The notes below the pieces were generated by a model, which saw nothing but the letters and a program-made list of their open reading frames with translations, ran no database searches and was not told the origin of the DNA. Shown here piece by piece: positions 24,681 through 32,659 of a DNA stretch of 32,659 nucleotides. The stretch's first letter is position 1. Each line of letters opens with the position of its first letter. The stretch spans positions 1 through 32,659 of the forward strand of contig JAIBCJ010000011.1 of assembly GCA_019694145.1 (NCBI GenBank). Direction: 5' to 3'. A program made the translations under genes and the position numbers. Origin of the DNA: Solirubrobacterales bacterium (GTDB lineage: Bacteria; Actinomycetota; Thermoleophilia; Solirubrobacterales; 70-9).

Positions 24681-25406
24681 ATGGACTTTCTTTCTCATGT
24701 CATAGACAGGTTGCCGGTTGCCGTCGGGCCGAGCTGGCTCGACCCGGAATCGCTGATCCGCACCTTCGGCATGCTCGGCGTGCTGGCGATCGTCTACATG
24801 GAATCCGGGCTGATGGTCGGCTTCTTCTTGCCCGGCGATTCCCTGCTGTTCACGGCGGGCCTGCTCTCCGCCAACGACGTGCTCCCGGACATCTGGGTGC
24901 TCCTGGTCACCATTCCGATCGCCGCGATCGCCGGTGACCAGACCGGCTACTGGATCGGCCGCAAGTTCGGACCGCCGCTCTTCAACCGGCCCGACAGCCG
25001 CTTCTTCAAGCGCGAGTACGTCGACCAGACCGCGGCATTCTTCGAAAAGCACGGCCCGCGGGCGATCATCCTCGCCCGGTTCGTCCCGATCGTCCGGGCC
25101 TTCGTGCCGGTGATGGCCGGCACCTCCCACATGCATTACCGCACCTTCCTGGTCTACGACATCGTCGGCGGCATCCTCTGGGGCGCCGGCGTGACCACCC
25201 TGGGCTATTTCCTCGGCCAGATCGAGTTCGTCAAGAACAACATTGAATTCATCCTGATCGGCGTGGTCGCCGTTTCGGTGATCCCGGTCATCTTCGAAGT
25301 CCGCAAGGCCAGGCGCGAAGCCGCATCCCACCAGAAGCCGGAACCGTTCGAGAACCCGATCGATGAAGAAGGCGAACCGGTGAAGCACGCCGAGTCCGAA
25401 GTCTGA
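24681..25406 (+). CDS. DedA family membrane protein
   Basis: A 241-residue DedA/SNARE-associated family protein, thought to act in lipid (undecaprenyl phosphate or phospholipid) movement across the membrane. It has the motif GFFLPGDSLLFTAGLL near residues 52-67, AGDQTGYWIGRKFG, and the ARFVPIVRAFVPVMAG motif with the conserved arginines, plus four to five hydrophobic segments and a charged acidic tail. The ATG at 24681 is favoured over a GTG 36 bases upstream, which would add residues with no family match. It is divergent from the riboswitch-controlled operon; I see no sign that it is B12-regulated. Confidence 0.93.
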   Translation: MDFLSHVIDRLPVAVGPSWLDPESLIRTFGMLGVLAIVYMESGLMVGFFLPGDSLLFTAGLLSANDVLPDIWVLLVTIPIAAIAGDQTGYWIGRKFGPPLFNRPDSRFFKREYVDQTAAFFEKHGPRAIILARFVPIVRAFVPVMAGTSHMHYRTFLVYDIVGGILWGAGVTTLGYFLGQIEFVKNNIEFILIGVVAVSVIPVIFEVRKARREAASHQKPEPFENPIDEEGEPVKHAESEV

Positions 25407-25468
25407 ACCCCGTTTTCAGCCGGCCGCGGTCAGGGTCGGTACTCTTCAGGCAGAAGGCAAGGGGTTCG

Positions 25469-27073
25469 ATGAGGGAGATAAAGCGATGTCTGGCGGTCGT
25501 TCTGGCACTCGGCGCAGTGTTTTCCGTCCCTGCGGCAAGCGCCCACCAGATTCCCGCAGGCTGTCTCGGCCCCAAGCCAACCGTCACCTTCTCGGCTGAC
25601 ACCCTCAGCCAGACGGCAGTGCCACTCAGGGATGGCGATCAGCTCACCCTCGCGGCCCACGTCGACAACAAAGGTGAGTCAGCCTGCAACCTGAGCGGCC
25701 TCTCGATCATGGTCCGGCCGCCAAGCGCCGACGAGGTCTCGAGCGATCACTTCCTGCTGATCGACAACGTGCCCCTGGGTGCAGGTTATGACGCGGAGAT
25801 CATCAACCACGGCCCCTATGTCGTCGATCTCGCCGACGACGTCTTCGAATCGCAGCTCGAGCTCTCCTGGCAGGCCACGATCCACAATGGCCAGGCGGAC
25901 GAAACCGTGACCGGCACCGGACCCGGCACCAAGCTCACCGTGACCCGGCCCCAGGTCGAGCTCAAGGTGATCCCCGACGTCCAGTCCGGACCGGCCCCGC
26001 TCACCGTCACCACCGTCTACCTCCTGACCAACACGAGCCCGGTCCCCACGGCCGGAACGCCGGCGCCGGGACTTGTGCCCACCGGATCGAACGGACCACG
26101 AGATGTCCTGGCCGACGCCGGTTGCGGACCCCTCAACTACCTTTCCGGCGACCTGCCGGCCGACACCGACCCCGTGCTCGACCCGGGGGAAACCTGGATC
26201 TTCACCTGTCTCAGGACCTATCCGCTGCCGGGCACCTACGCGAGCCAGCCCGTGATCACCGGCCTAAGCACGGCCGATGGAAGGGCCTGGCCGGAGCAAC
26301 CCCTGGGGGCGGAGCCACCGTCAGTGACCGCGCTCGGGCCGGACCTGGTGGTCGCCAAGAGCCATCAGGGCGATCTGCTGGCCGGGAGTTCCGGTTCTTA
26401 CGAACTGGAGGTCACCAACACCGGAAACCAGCCGACCGACGGGGCCGTGACCGTCGCGGATCAGCTGCCCGCCGGGCTGACCGGCACCGCCATTGCCGGA
26501 GACGGATGGACCTGCACCCTCGCTTCGCTGAGTTGCAGCCGGTCGGATCCGCTCGGTTCCGGCAATTCGTATCCGGAGGTGACCGTGACCGTGGCGGTCA
26601 GCGACGACCCGCCTGACAATCTGGTCAACACCGCGACCGTGAGCGGAGGCGGCGAACCCGCCGGAGCGGTCGCCAACAATCTGGATGAAGATCCGACCAC
26701 GGTGCGAATCCCCTCGCAGCCGACCCCTCCGTCGAACAGGATCTTCAAGGTTCGCAAGGTGACCAGTCGCGGCGACGGTTCGGCGCTGATCAAGGTCGCC
26801 GTCCCCGGAGCAGGAGTGGTGGCTGCCGATGACGCCGGAAAGTCCGACCTGGTTCAACGGGCATGGCAAAAGAGCTCCAAAGCCCGCACTGTTTCGCTGG
26901 TCGTGAAAGCCGGAAGCAAGCTCCGCAAGGCTCTGGTCGCGAGCGGCAAGCCGAGGCAGGTCCGGGTGAGAATCAGCTTCACGGCGAAGGGCAGCCCGAA
27001 GGCCACCCCGACGACTTCGACCGTGCGTTCGATCTCGTTCCTGATCTCGCCCCCGCAGACGCTCGCGAATTAG
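25469..27073 (+). CDS. Secreted DUF11-repeat protein
   Basis: A 534-residue exported protein. It begins with a signal peptide ending in PAASA, and AAGGGG stands 4 nt before the ATG. The middle holds beta-sandwich domains; one is a clear DUF11 repeat (LVVAKSHQGDLLAGSSGSY, EVTNTGNQPTDG, VTVADQLPAGL, NTATVSG). The last 110 residues form a Lys-rich beta domain (KVRKVTSRGDGSALIKV, LRKALVASGKPRQVRVRISFTA) of a type seen in secreted proteins of this group. No sortase motif or C-terminal helix is visible. Function unknown; probably structural or adhesive. Its stop overlaps the convergent amine oxidase stop by 4 bp. Confidence 0.88.
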   Translation: MREIKRCLAVVLALGAVFSVPAASAHQIPAGCLGPKPTVTFSADTLSQTAVPLRDGDQLTLAAHVDNKGESACNLSGLSIMVRPPSADEVSSDHFLLIDNVPLGAGYDAEIINHGPYVVDLADDVFESQLELSWQATIHNGQADETVTGTGPGTKLTVTRPQVELKVIPDVQSGPAPLTVTTVYLLTNTSPVPTAGTPAPGLVPTGSNGPRDVLADAGCGPLNYLSGDLPADTDPVLDPGETWIFTCLRTYPLPGTYASQPVITGLSTADGRAWPEQPLGAEPPSVTALGPDLVVAKSHQGDLLAGSSGSYELEVTNTGNQPTDGAVTVADQLPAGLTGTAIAGDGWTCTLASLSCSRSDPLGSGNSYPEVTVTVAVSDDPPDNLVNTATVSGGGEPAGAVANNLDEDPTTVRIPSQPTPPSNRIFKVRKVTSRGDGSALIKVAVPGAGVVAADDAGKSDLVQRAWQKSSKARTVSLVVKAGSKLRKALVASGKPRQVRVRISFTAKGSPKATPTTSTVRSISFLISPPQTLAN

Positions 27074-28473
27074 CCGAACATCGAGTTGAGCGCGGCCGTC
27101 GTGCCGCTGATGATTTCGAGATCGCTCTGACGGGAAAGCCGGTGGGCGTCCCTGCCGCCGGAGAGGGTGAGCAGGAACGGCTCTCCGGTGACTGGCACCG
27201 CGTTCACCCAGGCACCCCAGCGTCCCGGTCTCCCCGGGTCGATCCAGCTGAAACCTTCGGCGTTTTCATCCCAGAACGGTTCCTCGAAGGCCAGCCAGAC
27301 CTTGTCGAGCAAACCCGCCCCGAGTCCGTCGATCGCGGTACGGGTCCGGGCCGGCAGTGGCGGGTCGAACTCGATCCTTTCCGCCTTCAGTACCCCGATC
27401 GGAACCGTGACCACGGCCGCGTCGGCCGCAACTTCATCGTTGTCCTCTGCCCCGGTCAGCCGGACCTCCCCCGGCCGCTGGCTGATCTTCCGCACCTCGA
27501 ACCCGAATCGGATCCCGGCGTCACCGGACAGGCTTCCGATCACCTGCGAGTAGGGCCCGTCCAGCAAGGCGTCACCTCCGGGCAGCCAGTTGCCTTCCCA
27601 GGTCGCGAGCGCCGCCAGCTGATCCGGGTCGGCCCCGTATTCCTGGGCGACCTCGTCCTGGATCGCCCACTCGAGCCCGGGTCCGCGCCGCCGCGGAAGG
27701 ATTGCCTCGAGCGGAACGTCCGGATGGCGGACCGAGCGGGGACCGAAGGAATTGACTGCCTGCCAGTAGCGATGCTCGCCCCCCGCTCCGAGCGCCTGCT
27801 GCCCCGGCACCGGGAAATCGAGCTGGTACCTGAACGGGTGAAGCCCGACACCGGCCTCCCCGGCGAGTTCGGTCAGCGGGTTTCCGTCCACGCCGTGGAT
27901 CCACGAGGCACCAAGTTCAACCGGCGAACCGTCGAGGTCGGCCTCCCTGACCCTTCCTCCGACCCGGTCCGAAGCTTCAAGCACCACCGGCTTCAGGCCG
28001 AGGCGTTCGAGTTCACCGGCGCAGGAGAGGCCGGCCGCCCCGGCCCCGACCACCGCCACCCGCGCCCCGGCCCTGAGCTGCCCGGCCGCGTACTTTCCTG
28101 CGTCCCTTCCCGCCTGGATTGCCCCGTGAACCGTGGCCGGAATCCTCGCCGTGGCTTCCCCGGCAAAGGCGATCCTGCCGACCGGCTCGGCCAGCATCCT
28201 TCTGATCTCCGAACCGTAGGGAGTCGGGGCGAGGCAGGAGTAGGAGCAGAAGGCCAGCGGGTCATGCGACCAGTCGGTCCGGATGTAGTCGACCGGCCTG
28301 GGGATCCCGGTTTCCGGAAGACCGTCAATCACCTCCTGCTTCGAGGCTCCGGATCCGTTGCCACCGCCTTCCCGGGCACAACCGGCCAGTCCGGCCGCTC
28401 CTCCGAGCCCGGCCACAGCGGCGCCTGCGAGGGCCGCCTTGCCCAGGTCCCGTCTGGTCAACTCGAATCCCAC
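27070..28473 (-). CDS. Flavin amine oxidase-like protein with circularly permuted domain order
   Basis: A 467-residue exported flavoprotein. It begins with a twin-arginine signal (TRRDLGKAALAG) and a lipobox-like LAGC, so it is probably a Tat-exported lipoprotein. Residues about 57-133 are what normally ends amine oxidases: DWSHDPLAFCSYS, LAEPVGRIAFAGEATARIPATVHGA. Only then comes what normally begins them: VAVVGAGAAGLS with GxGxxG at 143-148 and EASDRVGGR (166-174), then ELGASWIHG and the substrate domain. The protein ends at ISGTTAALNSMFG, which in normal family members leads directly into the IPxPV-W-DP segment found here at residue 57. The order is thus rotated. Both FAD-contact regions are present once. 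Substrate unknown. Confidence 0.88.
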   Translation of the reverse strand: MGFELTRRDLGKAALAGAAVAGLGGAAGLAGCAREGGGNGSGASKQEVIDGLPETGIPRPVDYIRTDWSHDPLAFCSYSCLAPTPYGSEIRRMLAEPVGRIAFAGEATARIPATVHGAIQAGRDAGKYAAGQLRAGARVAVVGAGAAGLSCAGELERLGLKPVVLEASDRVGGRVREADLDGSPVELGASWIHGVDGNPLTELAGEAGVGLHPFRYQLDFPVPGQQALGAGGEHRYWQAVNSFGPRSVRHPDVPLEAILPRRRGPGLEWAIQDEVAQEYGADPDQLAALATWEGNWLPGGDALLDGPYSQVIGSLSGDAGIRFGFEVRKISQRPGEVRLTGAEDNDEVAADAAVVTVPIGVLKAERIEFDPPLPARTRTAIDGLGAGLLDKVWLAFEEPFWDENAEGFSWIDPGRPGRWGAWVNAVPVTGEPFLLTLSGGRDAHRLSRQSDLEIISGTTAALNSMFG

Positions 28474-28518
28474 GCTCCGATTGTCGCCGATGTCATGCCG
28501 ATCCGGTCTGAAAACGGG

Positions 28519-28540
28519 AAAACCCGCCGGCGGGCGGGCT
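28519..28540 (-). terminator. Intrinsic terminator after tRNA-Glu
   Basis: Minus-strand hairpin CCCGCC-CGCC-GGCGGG (stem arms 28533-28538 and 28523-28528) followed directly by TTTT (28519-28522). It lies 10-30 nt after the tRNA 3' end. Confidence 0.75.
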
Positions 28541-28548
28541 TTCGGAGG

Positions 28549-28621
28549 TACCGCTACGGGGATTCGAACCCCGGTTTCCGGACTGAGAATCCGGCGTCCT
28601 AGACCCCTGGACGATAGCGGC
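28549..28621 (-). tRNA. tRNA-Glu, anticodon CTC
   Basis: A full 73-nt cloverleaf. Acceptor arms GCCGCTA and TAGCGGT, D-arm with GTC/GAC, anticodon stem CCGGA/TCCGG around TTCTCAG giving anticodon CTC (codon GAG), and the T-loop TTCGAAT with stem CGGGG/CCCCG. The 3' CCA is not encoded. The first acceptor pair is G1-U72 instead of G-C, and the discriminator is A. Confidence 0.95.
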
Positions 28622-28632
28622 GCGCAGCGAGC

Positions 28633-28638
28633 ATTCTA
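28633..28638 (-). promoter_or_regulatory. Probable -10 box for tRNA-Glu
   Basis: TAGAAT on the minus strand, 11 nt before the mature tRNA 5' end. No good -35 is seen at the expected distance. Confidence 0.4.
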
Positions 28639-28759
28639 ACAATTCGGATGCTCAACGGACGGTCGGCGGGGTCACGCCGGGGCCTTGCGGAGATCAAGCC
28701 CGCCCGGCCACAGCCGGAGTGCGCCGCAGCGGGTCAAGCCGGTAGAGTTCCGCCTCCGC

Positions 28760-28843
28760 GCGGCTGTGGCGGAACTGGTAGACGCGCAGGCTTCAGGTGC
28801 CTGTGTTCGCAAGAACGTGGAGGTTCGACTCCTCTCAGCCGCA
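28760..28843 (+). tRNA. tRNA-Leu, anticodon CAG
   Basis: An 84-nt tRNA with long variable arm. Acceptor arms GCGGCTG and CAGCCGC with discriminator A; anticodon stem CAGGC/GCCTG around TTCAGGT giving anticodon CAG (codon CUG); variable-arm stem GTTC/GAAC; T-loop TTCGACT. CCA is not encoded. It is divergent from tRNA-Glu; the 138 bp between them hold no gene. Confidence 0.95.
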
Positions 28844-28847
28844 TTCC

Positions 28848-28877
28848 CCGGAAGGCCCGCTGCTGGCCGGCTTCCGG
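28848..28877. terminator. Hairpin between tRNA-Leu and the GH31 gene
   Basis: Arms CCGGAAG (28848-28854) and CTTCCGG (28871-28877) with an inner GCC/GGC extension, 4 nt after the tRNA and 1 nt after the GH31 stop on the other strand. A shared bidirectional terminator is likely from its position, though no U-run follows on either side. Confidence 0.45.
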
Positions 28878-28878
28878 C

Positions 28879-31002
28879 TTAGAGCGGACTGGTGCCACAA
28901 CGGGTGAACCAGGGAAGCTCGTCAAGGGCGGCGCCCACCTCAACCGTCCTGGCGCCCTCGACCGGCGGGCCGGTACCTGACCGGCGCCAGCAGCCGGATG
29001 GCAGCAGCACTTCCCGGGTCACCGCGCCCTCCTCGAGGACGGGCGCGACCAGAAGGTCGTGACCGACCATCCATTCGTCATCGTTGTGCGGATTCTTTGG
29101 TCCGACCCCGCCGGCCAGATAGAGGGGCCTGATCATCGGCATGCCGGTTTTCAGGAACCGCTTCCAGAGCCTTCTGATCAACGGCCGGCTCCGGTTATGC
29201 AGGACCACCATCTTCTTCCAGGTTGACTGAGCGTCGGTCGAGAAGTCCCACGGCATCCGCGCCCCGCTCAGACCGGAATTGTGAACCCGGAAGAACGGGG
29301 TGAAGACAGCGGCCTGGGCCCACCTCGTGAACAGTTCTTCTCCGGTTGGCGGGATGAAGGGTTGCTCGGTCCGGAACTGGGAGTAGCCGCCGATGTCGGT
29401 CGTGAAACCGACCGCCCCGGTTAGCGCCCGGTTCAGCATGTCCGGAACTATCGAAGGCAGCCCCGTGTCGCTGCCCCAGTCAACCGTCTCGTCACCCGGG
29501 AACTGGGCGCTTTCCCACTTCACCGAACTGAGCGAGCCGGTGAATCCAGCCCGCTGGAAGAAGAAGATGTGCCGTTTCGGATGCCGGCGCTCCCAGGCGT
29601 CAACGGCCGCTCGTGTGACTTTTGCCTGCAGGGCCGGGTAGCGGTTGTGCATCAGCGCGGCACTGGTCCCGTCGTGAAATCTCATGCCGGCTTCGACCTG
29701 TTCGCCGAAGTCATTCATGAAACCGTCGGCGCCGAGGTCCAACAGATTCCAGATCCGGTTCCGCCACCACCTCACCGCGGCCGGTTTGGTCAGGTCAATC
29801 ACCGCCGCCTGACCGCCCGGGAAGGGCGAGGGCAAAAGGAACGGCTTCCCGTCCTTGCCGGTCGCAACCAGCTTGCGGGAAATCGCCTGGTCGAAGGTGC
29901 CGGGGCCTTCCGTGCCCGCGGTGTCATTCGAAACGAACGAGCGCAGATAAAGCACCGGGTGGATGCCTTCTTCCTTCAGTGTCCGGATCGTCGCTTTGAC
30001 GAAGCTCCCGGGCAGCGCCTGCCAGCCTTCGAAGGCGTAGGCCGAGATCGGGAAATCCGCGCTGGCCAGATGTTCAAGATCTGACTCGACCCGCGACTGG
30101 TATTTGCCACCGGAGTCCGCGGCGATCCCGATCGCCCGGGAAAGAACGGTCCCGGTCGCCCAGGCGGGCGGCAGGCGGTGCCTTCCGGTCAGCCGGGAGA
30201 TTCCGGCCATCGCCCGGGCCTGACCGCCCGAGGTCAGGGTCATTTCCATCGACCCGCCGGGCCGGCTGACCCGCCAGGCTGTTGGCCGGTCGCTGGCCAT
30301 CCGCCAGCGGCTGATCCGGTCGCCTTTCAGCAGCAGGCCATAGCCACGCGATGAGATGAATCCGGGAACCGGAGAGTAGTAGGCGGTGGTCGGGTCCGGA
30401 TAGCGGTAGTCGAGCACCCAGCTCTTGATGTCGGAACCACGCAGGTCGGTTCCTTCCCGGCGGCCGCCGAAACCGTGGAAGGCCTCGCTTTGCGGCGAGC
30501 GGAACCCGAGGTAGACGGAGCCTGCCTTGCCCGCCATCATCCCCGCCCGGATTCCCAGGGTTCCGTCCTTTCTCAGCCAGATCGTCAGCCGCATCCGCCG
30601 GCCGCCGGGCGAGTCGGTCCGTGGCCGCGCCTCGTAAACATCCGGGCCGAACCACATTCCATTTGCCCTGGTCGCCACGTACGAGGTCTGCGTGGACGGC
30701 TCTTCGTCGGGCGCCGCCGACAGGTCCGGCGGTTCGAGCTCCTTCGCCGGTTGCGGGGTGTATCCCAGGGTTGCGTAGCGCACCCCGTTTCGCTCGAAAC
30801 TGTGGCCCAGCCCGGCCAGCAGGTACCGGCCGCCCCTGCTTATGCTGAAGCCGAATGGCGAGTCGGAGAACCGGATCTGGTACGGGCCCAGGCGCCCCGT
30901 CGTGAAACCGCCCTCGCCGGCATTTGCCGTCGCCGGAACCAGAATCGAAATCGCTATCGCGATCACCGTTGCCAGGCCCTGCCAGCCTCTCCCCTGCCAC
31001 AT
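28879..31002 (-). CDS. Secreted glycoside hydrolase family 31 protein, YihQ-like
   Basis: A 707-residue alpha-glycosidase of the sulfoquinovosidase branch of GH31, exported by a signal peptide ending ATANA. The catalytic nucleophile is Asp431 in GFMNDFGE, and the likely acid/base is Asp504 in FPGDETVDW. The block FFFQRAGFTGS...VDWGSDTGLPSIVP...TDIGGYS closely follows E. coli YihQ. However, the YihQ region that carries the sulfonate-binding Arg and Trp (after the second barrel strand, W-QDW-G-R) is replaced by AYAFEGWQALPG, so I would not predict sulfoquinovose as substrate. The ATG at 31000-31002 is chosen because the signal peptide begins there; upstream codons overlap the xth gene. It is divergent from xth with 37 bp between them. 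Confidence 0.9.
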   Translation of the reverse strand: MWQGRGWQGLATVIAIAISILVPATANAGEGGFTTGRLGPYQIRFSDSPFGFSISRGGRYLLAGLGHSFERNGVRYATLGYTPQPAKELEPPDLSAAPDEEPSTQTSYVATRANGMWFGPDVYEARPRTDSPGGRRMRLTIWLRKDGTLGIRAGMMAGKAGSVYLGFRSPQSEAFHGFGGRREGTDLRGSDIKSWVLDYRYPDPTTAYYSPVPGFISSRGYGLLLKGDRISRWRMASDRPTAWRVSRPGGSMEMTLTSGGQARAMAGISRLTGRHRLPPAWATGTVLSRAIGIAADSGGKYQSRVESDLEHLASADFPISAYAFEGWQALPGSFVKATIRTLKEEGIHPVLYLRSFVSNDTAGTEGPGTFDQAISRKLVATGKDGKPFLLPSPFPGGQAAVIDLTKPAAVRWWRNRIWNLLDLGADGFMNDFGEQVEAGMRFHDGTSAALMHNRYPALQAKVTRAAVDAWERRHPKRHIFFFQRAGFTGSLSSVKWESAQFPGDETVDWGSDTGLPSIVPDMLNRALTGAVGFTTDIGGYSQFRTEQPFIPPTGEELFTRWAQAAVFTPFFRVHNSGLSGARMPWDFSTDAQSTWKKMVVLHNRSRPLIRRLWKRFLKTGMPMIRPLYLAGGVGPKNPHNDDEWMVGHDLLVAPVLEEGAVTREVLLPSGCWRRSGTGPPVEGARTVEVGAALDELPWFTRCGTSPL

Positions 31003-31039
31003 GCCCCGAATCCTACCCGCCGGGTAGTCTGGCGGGCCG

Positions 31040-31855
31040 ATGAAGATCTTCTCCTGGAACGTCAATGGCATTCGGGCCGTCATCCGCAAGGGTGACTTCG
31101 GCTCCTTCGTCGAGAAGTACGACCCCGACATCCTCTGCATGCAGGAGACCAAGGCGGAGCAGGGCCAGGCCGAGATCGACCTCCCGCAATACGAGGAGTA
31201 CTGGAACTCGGCCGGGAAGAAGGGCTACTCCGGAACCGCGATCTTCACCCGGCAGAAGCCGATCGCGGTCCTGAACGATTTCGCCGCCGAGATCTCGGAC
31301 GAGTACGACCTGCACAACGATTCATACGGCGACCCGCGGGCCGAGGGCCGGGTAATCACCGCCGAATACGACCACTTCTTCCTGGTTACGACCTATGTGC
31401 CGAACGCCAAGCGGGACCTCTCCCGGCTGAAGCTGCGCGAGAAGCAGTGGGATCCGGCCCTGCTCCATCACATGAAGATGCTGGACGCGAAAAAGCCGGT
31501 CCTGGTCTGCGGCGACATGAACGTCGCTCACACCGAGGATGACCTGGCCAACCCGAAGGCCAATGCCGGCGAGCACGGCTTCACGGACGAGGAGCGGCAG
31601 GGGTTCCAGAACTTTCTCGACGCCGGCTTCCTCGACACCTTCCGCCTCTTCGCCGAAGGCAACGGCCATTACTCCTGGTGGTCGTACATGTCGAAGGCCC
31701 GGGAGCGGAACGCCGGCTGGCGGATCGATTACTTCCTTGCCTCCGAACGCCTCAGGCAGGCAATCACCGGGGCGGAGATCCTGGGTGATGTCATGGGTTC
31801 CGACCACTGCCCGGTCAGCGTCGAGCTCGATGAAAAGAAACTGGCGAAGCTGTAG
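31040..31855 (+). CDS. xth: Exodeoxyribonuclease III / AP endonuclease
   Basis: Base-excision repair nuclease of the ExoIII (XthA) family, 271 residues, cytoplasmic. Catalytic residues visible: Asn7 in WNVNGIRA, Glu36 in MQETKA, Asp159 and Asn161 in GDMNVAH, and Asp/His in the final GSDHCPV. Length matches the family. No close Shine-Dalgarno sequence; ATG at 31040 gives the canonical start. Followed by a strong hairpin terminator. Confidence 0.96.
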   Translation: MKIFSWNVNGIRAVIRKGDFGSFVEKYDPDILCMQETKAEQGQAEIDLPQYEEYWNSAGKKGYSGTAIFTRQKPIAVLNDFAAEISDEYDLHNDSYGDPRAEGRVITAEYDHFFLVTTYVPNAKRDLSRLKLREKQWDPALLHHMKMLDAKKPVLVCGDMNVAHTEDDLANPKANAGEHGFTDEERQGFQNFLDAGFLDTFRLFAEGNGHYSWWSYMSKARERNAGWRIDYFLASERLRQAITGAEILGDVMGSDHCPVSVELDEKKLAKL

Positions 31856-31873
31856 GGCAGCCCGACCGTGAAG

Positions 31874-31901
31874 AAGGGCGGCCGCCTAGGCCGCCGCCCT
31901 T
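31874..31901. terminator. Bidirectional terminator hairpin
   Basis: Long near-perfect inverted repeat from AAGGGCGGC to GCCGCCCTT around a CCTAGG centre, lying between the convergent ends of xth (stop 31855) and the right-edge gene (stop 31922). AA and TT at the outer ends give short A/U tracts in both directions. Confidence 0.65.
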
Positions 31902-31921
31902 CCCGATACGCGTGCGTGGCG

Positions 31922-32659
31922 CTATTTCACCCGGACCCTCGCAAAGGCGGAGGCGGACACGCCGTTTCCCTTGACCGTGAACCTGATGGTCCGGGAGTGA
32001 CCTTTCCGGCCGCGCACCCTGGCCCGGATGCCGATCGTCCTGGCGACGCCGGGAGCGATCCAGCCGACCTTCTTCTTGACCGAGGGCGCAAACAGGTAAA
32101 CGCCCTTTGCCGTGGCCGTTCCGTAGTTCCTTACATAGACGCGGAAGAACCCCCTGCCGCCGTTCCGGACCGCGCGCGGCTTCTTCACAACTTTCGCCTT
32201 GAGCTTGGCGTGACCGGCCAGACCGACGCAGCTCTGCATGGTCTCGGGGGAAGCGACCCGGGTGGTCTGACCGACGTCGGTGCCAGCCGGGTAGGTGCGC
32301 TCGCCGAGATCGAAGACGGCGTTGGTCTTCAGCGGGCTGCTGGCACACCTGGCCTGGACATAGTTCGGGTCGAGACCGCGAACGTGGACGCCGATGTCTT
32401 CGCGATCAAGTCTGCCACCGGGGAAGTTCAGATCAAAGTACTTGACGGCCGAGTCATTGCTCAGCACCGGAACGGCCATGCTGAGGACGCTCCCCTTCAG
32501 GGTGCCGTTCATAAGAATGCCGACGTTGGTGGTCTTCGAGTAGCCGTAGATCTTGATCCTGGGCTGACCACTGCCCGTGTAACCGGCGTTGAAAGCAATC
32601 AGGATGGGGTCGGTGATGAGCGCTGTCGGCAGGTTGACCTTGGCGAGGTAGATCGCCGC
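31922..32659 (-). CDS. Secreted-type beta-domain protein, 5' part cut by window edge
   Basis: The frame is open without a stop to the right edge, giving at least 245 residues; the first ATG inside (32512) is probably internal. The visible part lacks the N-terminus, so export cannot be checked directly. The first 120 residues (with DPILIAFNAGYTGSGQPRIKIYGYS) are unrecognised. The last 95 resemble a CARDB/Ig-like domain: FFRVYVRNYGTATAKGVYLFAP, KVGWIAPGVARTIGIRARV. The composition is like that of the DUF11 protein at 25469. A cell-surface role is likely; function unknown. Confidence 0.75.
   Translation of the reverse strand, partial: AAIYLAKVNLPTALITDPILIAFNAGYTGSGQPRIKIYGYSKTTNVGILMNGTLKGSVLSMAVPVLSNDSAVKYFDLNFPGGRLDREDIGVHVRGLDPNYVQARCASSPLKTNAVFDLGERTYPAGTDVGQTTRVASPETMQSCVGLAGHAKLKAKVVKKPRAVRNGGRGFFRVYVRNYGTATAKGVYLFAPSVKKKVGWIAPGVARTIGIRARVRGRKGHSRTIRFTVKGNGVSASAFARVRVK

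Noticed and set aside
26863..28602. 579-codon plus-strand open frame
   Set aside because: Antisense to the amine oxidase and running into tRNA-Glu; no signs of a real protein.

Overview
The window is high-GC DNA with tightly packed genes, GTG/TTG starts and many ATGA or GTGA stop-start overlaps. Together with a mraZ-rsmH-ftsL-ftsI-murE order, a Rho carrying an Arg/Gly/Asp-rich insertion, and secreted proteins with Lys-rich beta-sandwich tails, this suggests an actinobacterium. Class Thermoleophilia (Solirubrobacter-like) is my best guess. That placement is inference from gene content, not from a marker tree.

Layout. (1) 1-4644, minus strand: the start of the division and cell-wall (dcw) cluster, running mraZ, rsmH, ftsL-like, ftsI and murE (cut by the left edge). 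A promoter with MraZ boxes lies in front. (2) 4700-8168, plus strand: three translationally coupled genes, two tandem paralogous membrane proteins of unknown function and a polytopic membrane protein that may be a GT-C type glycosyltransferase. (3) 8162-13558, minus strand: a Tad/Flp pilus assembly block (DUF192, response regulator, histidine kinase, cpaB, cpaF, tadB, tadC). (4) 13559-18120: an unidentified plus-strand gene, then minus-strand glpD, a TalC-type transaldolase and a strongly divergent Rho. (5) 18114-24656, minus strand: a cobalamin riboswitch followed by two DUF4430 (transcobalamin C-terminal-like) exported proteins, ECF T, a fused ECF A1-A2 ATPase, and an ECF S component fused to an extracellular alpha/alpha-toroid domain. 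(6) 24681-32659: dedA, a DUF11 secreted protein, a flavin amine oxidase whose domains look circularly permuted, tRNA-Glu(CUC), tRNA-Leu(CAG), a GH31 glycosidase related to YihQ, exonuclease III, and a right-edge partial secreted protein.

The strongest candidate for an undescribed system is region 5. All parts of a vitamin B12 importer follow a B12 riboswitch. The importer appears to use separate bacterial versions of the two domains that make up animal intrinsic factor and transcobalamin: an alpha-helical barrel, here fused to the membrane S component, and a DUF4430 beta domain, here present as one secreted and one lipid-anchored protein. Other notable items are the permuted amine oxidase (27070-28473), a Rho-like protein that has lost its P-loop lysine and other catalytic and translocation elements (14296-15705), and a 73-bp two-hairpin intergenic repeat found just after ftsI and just after rho, with two compensatory base-pair changes between copies.
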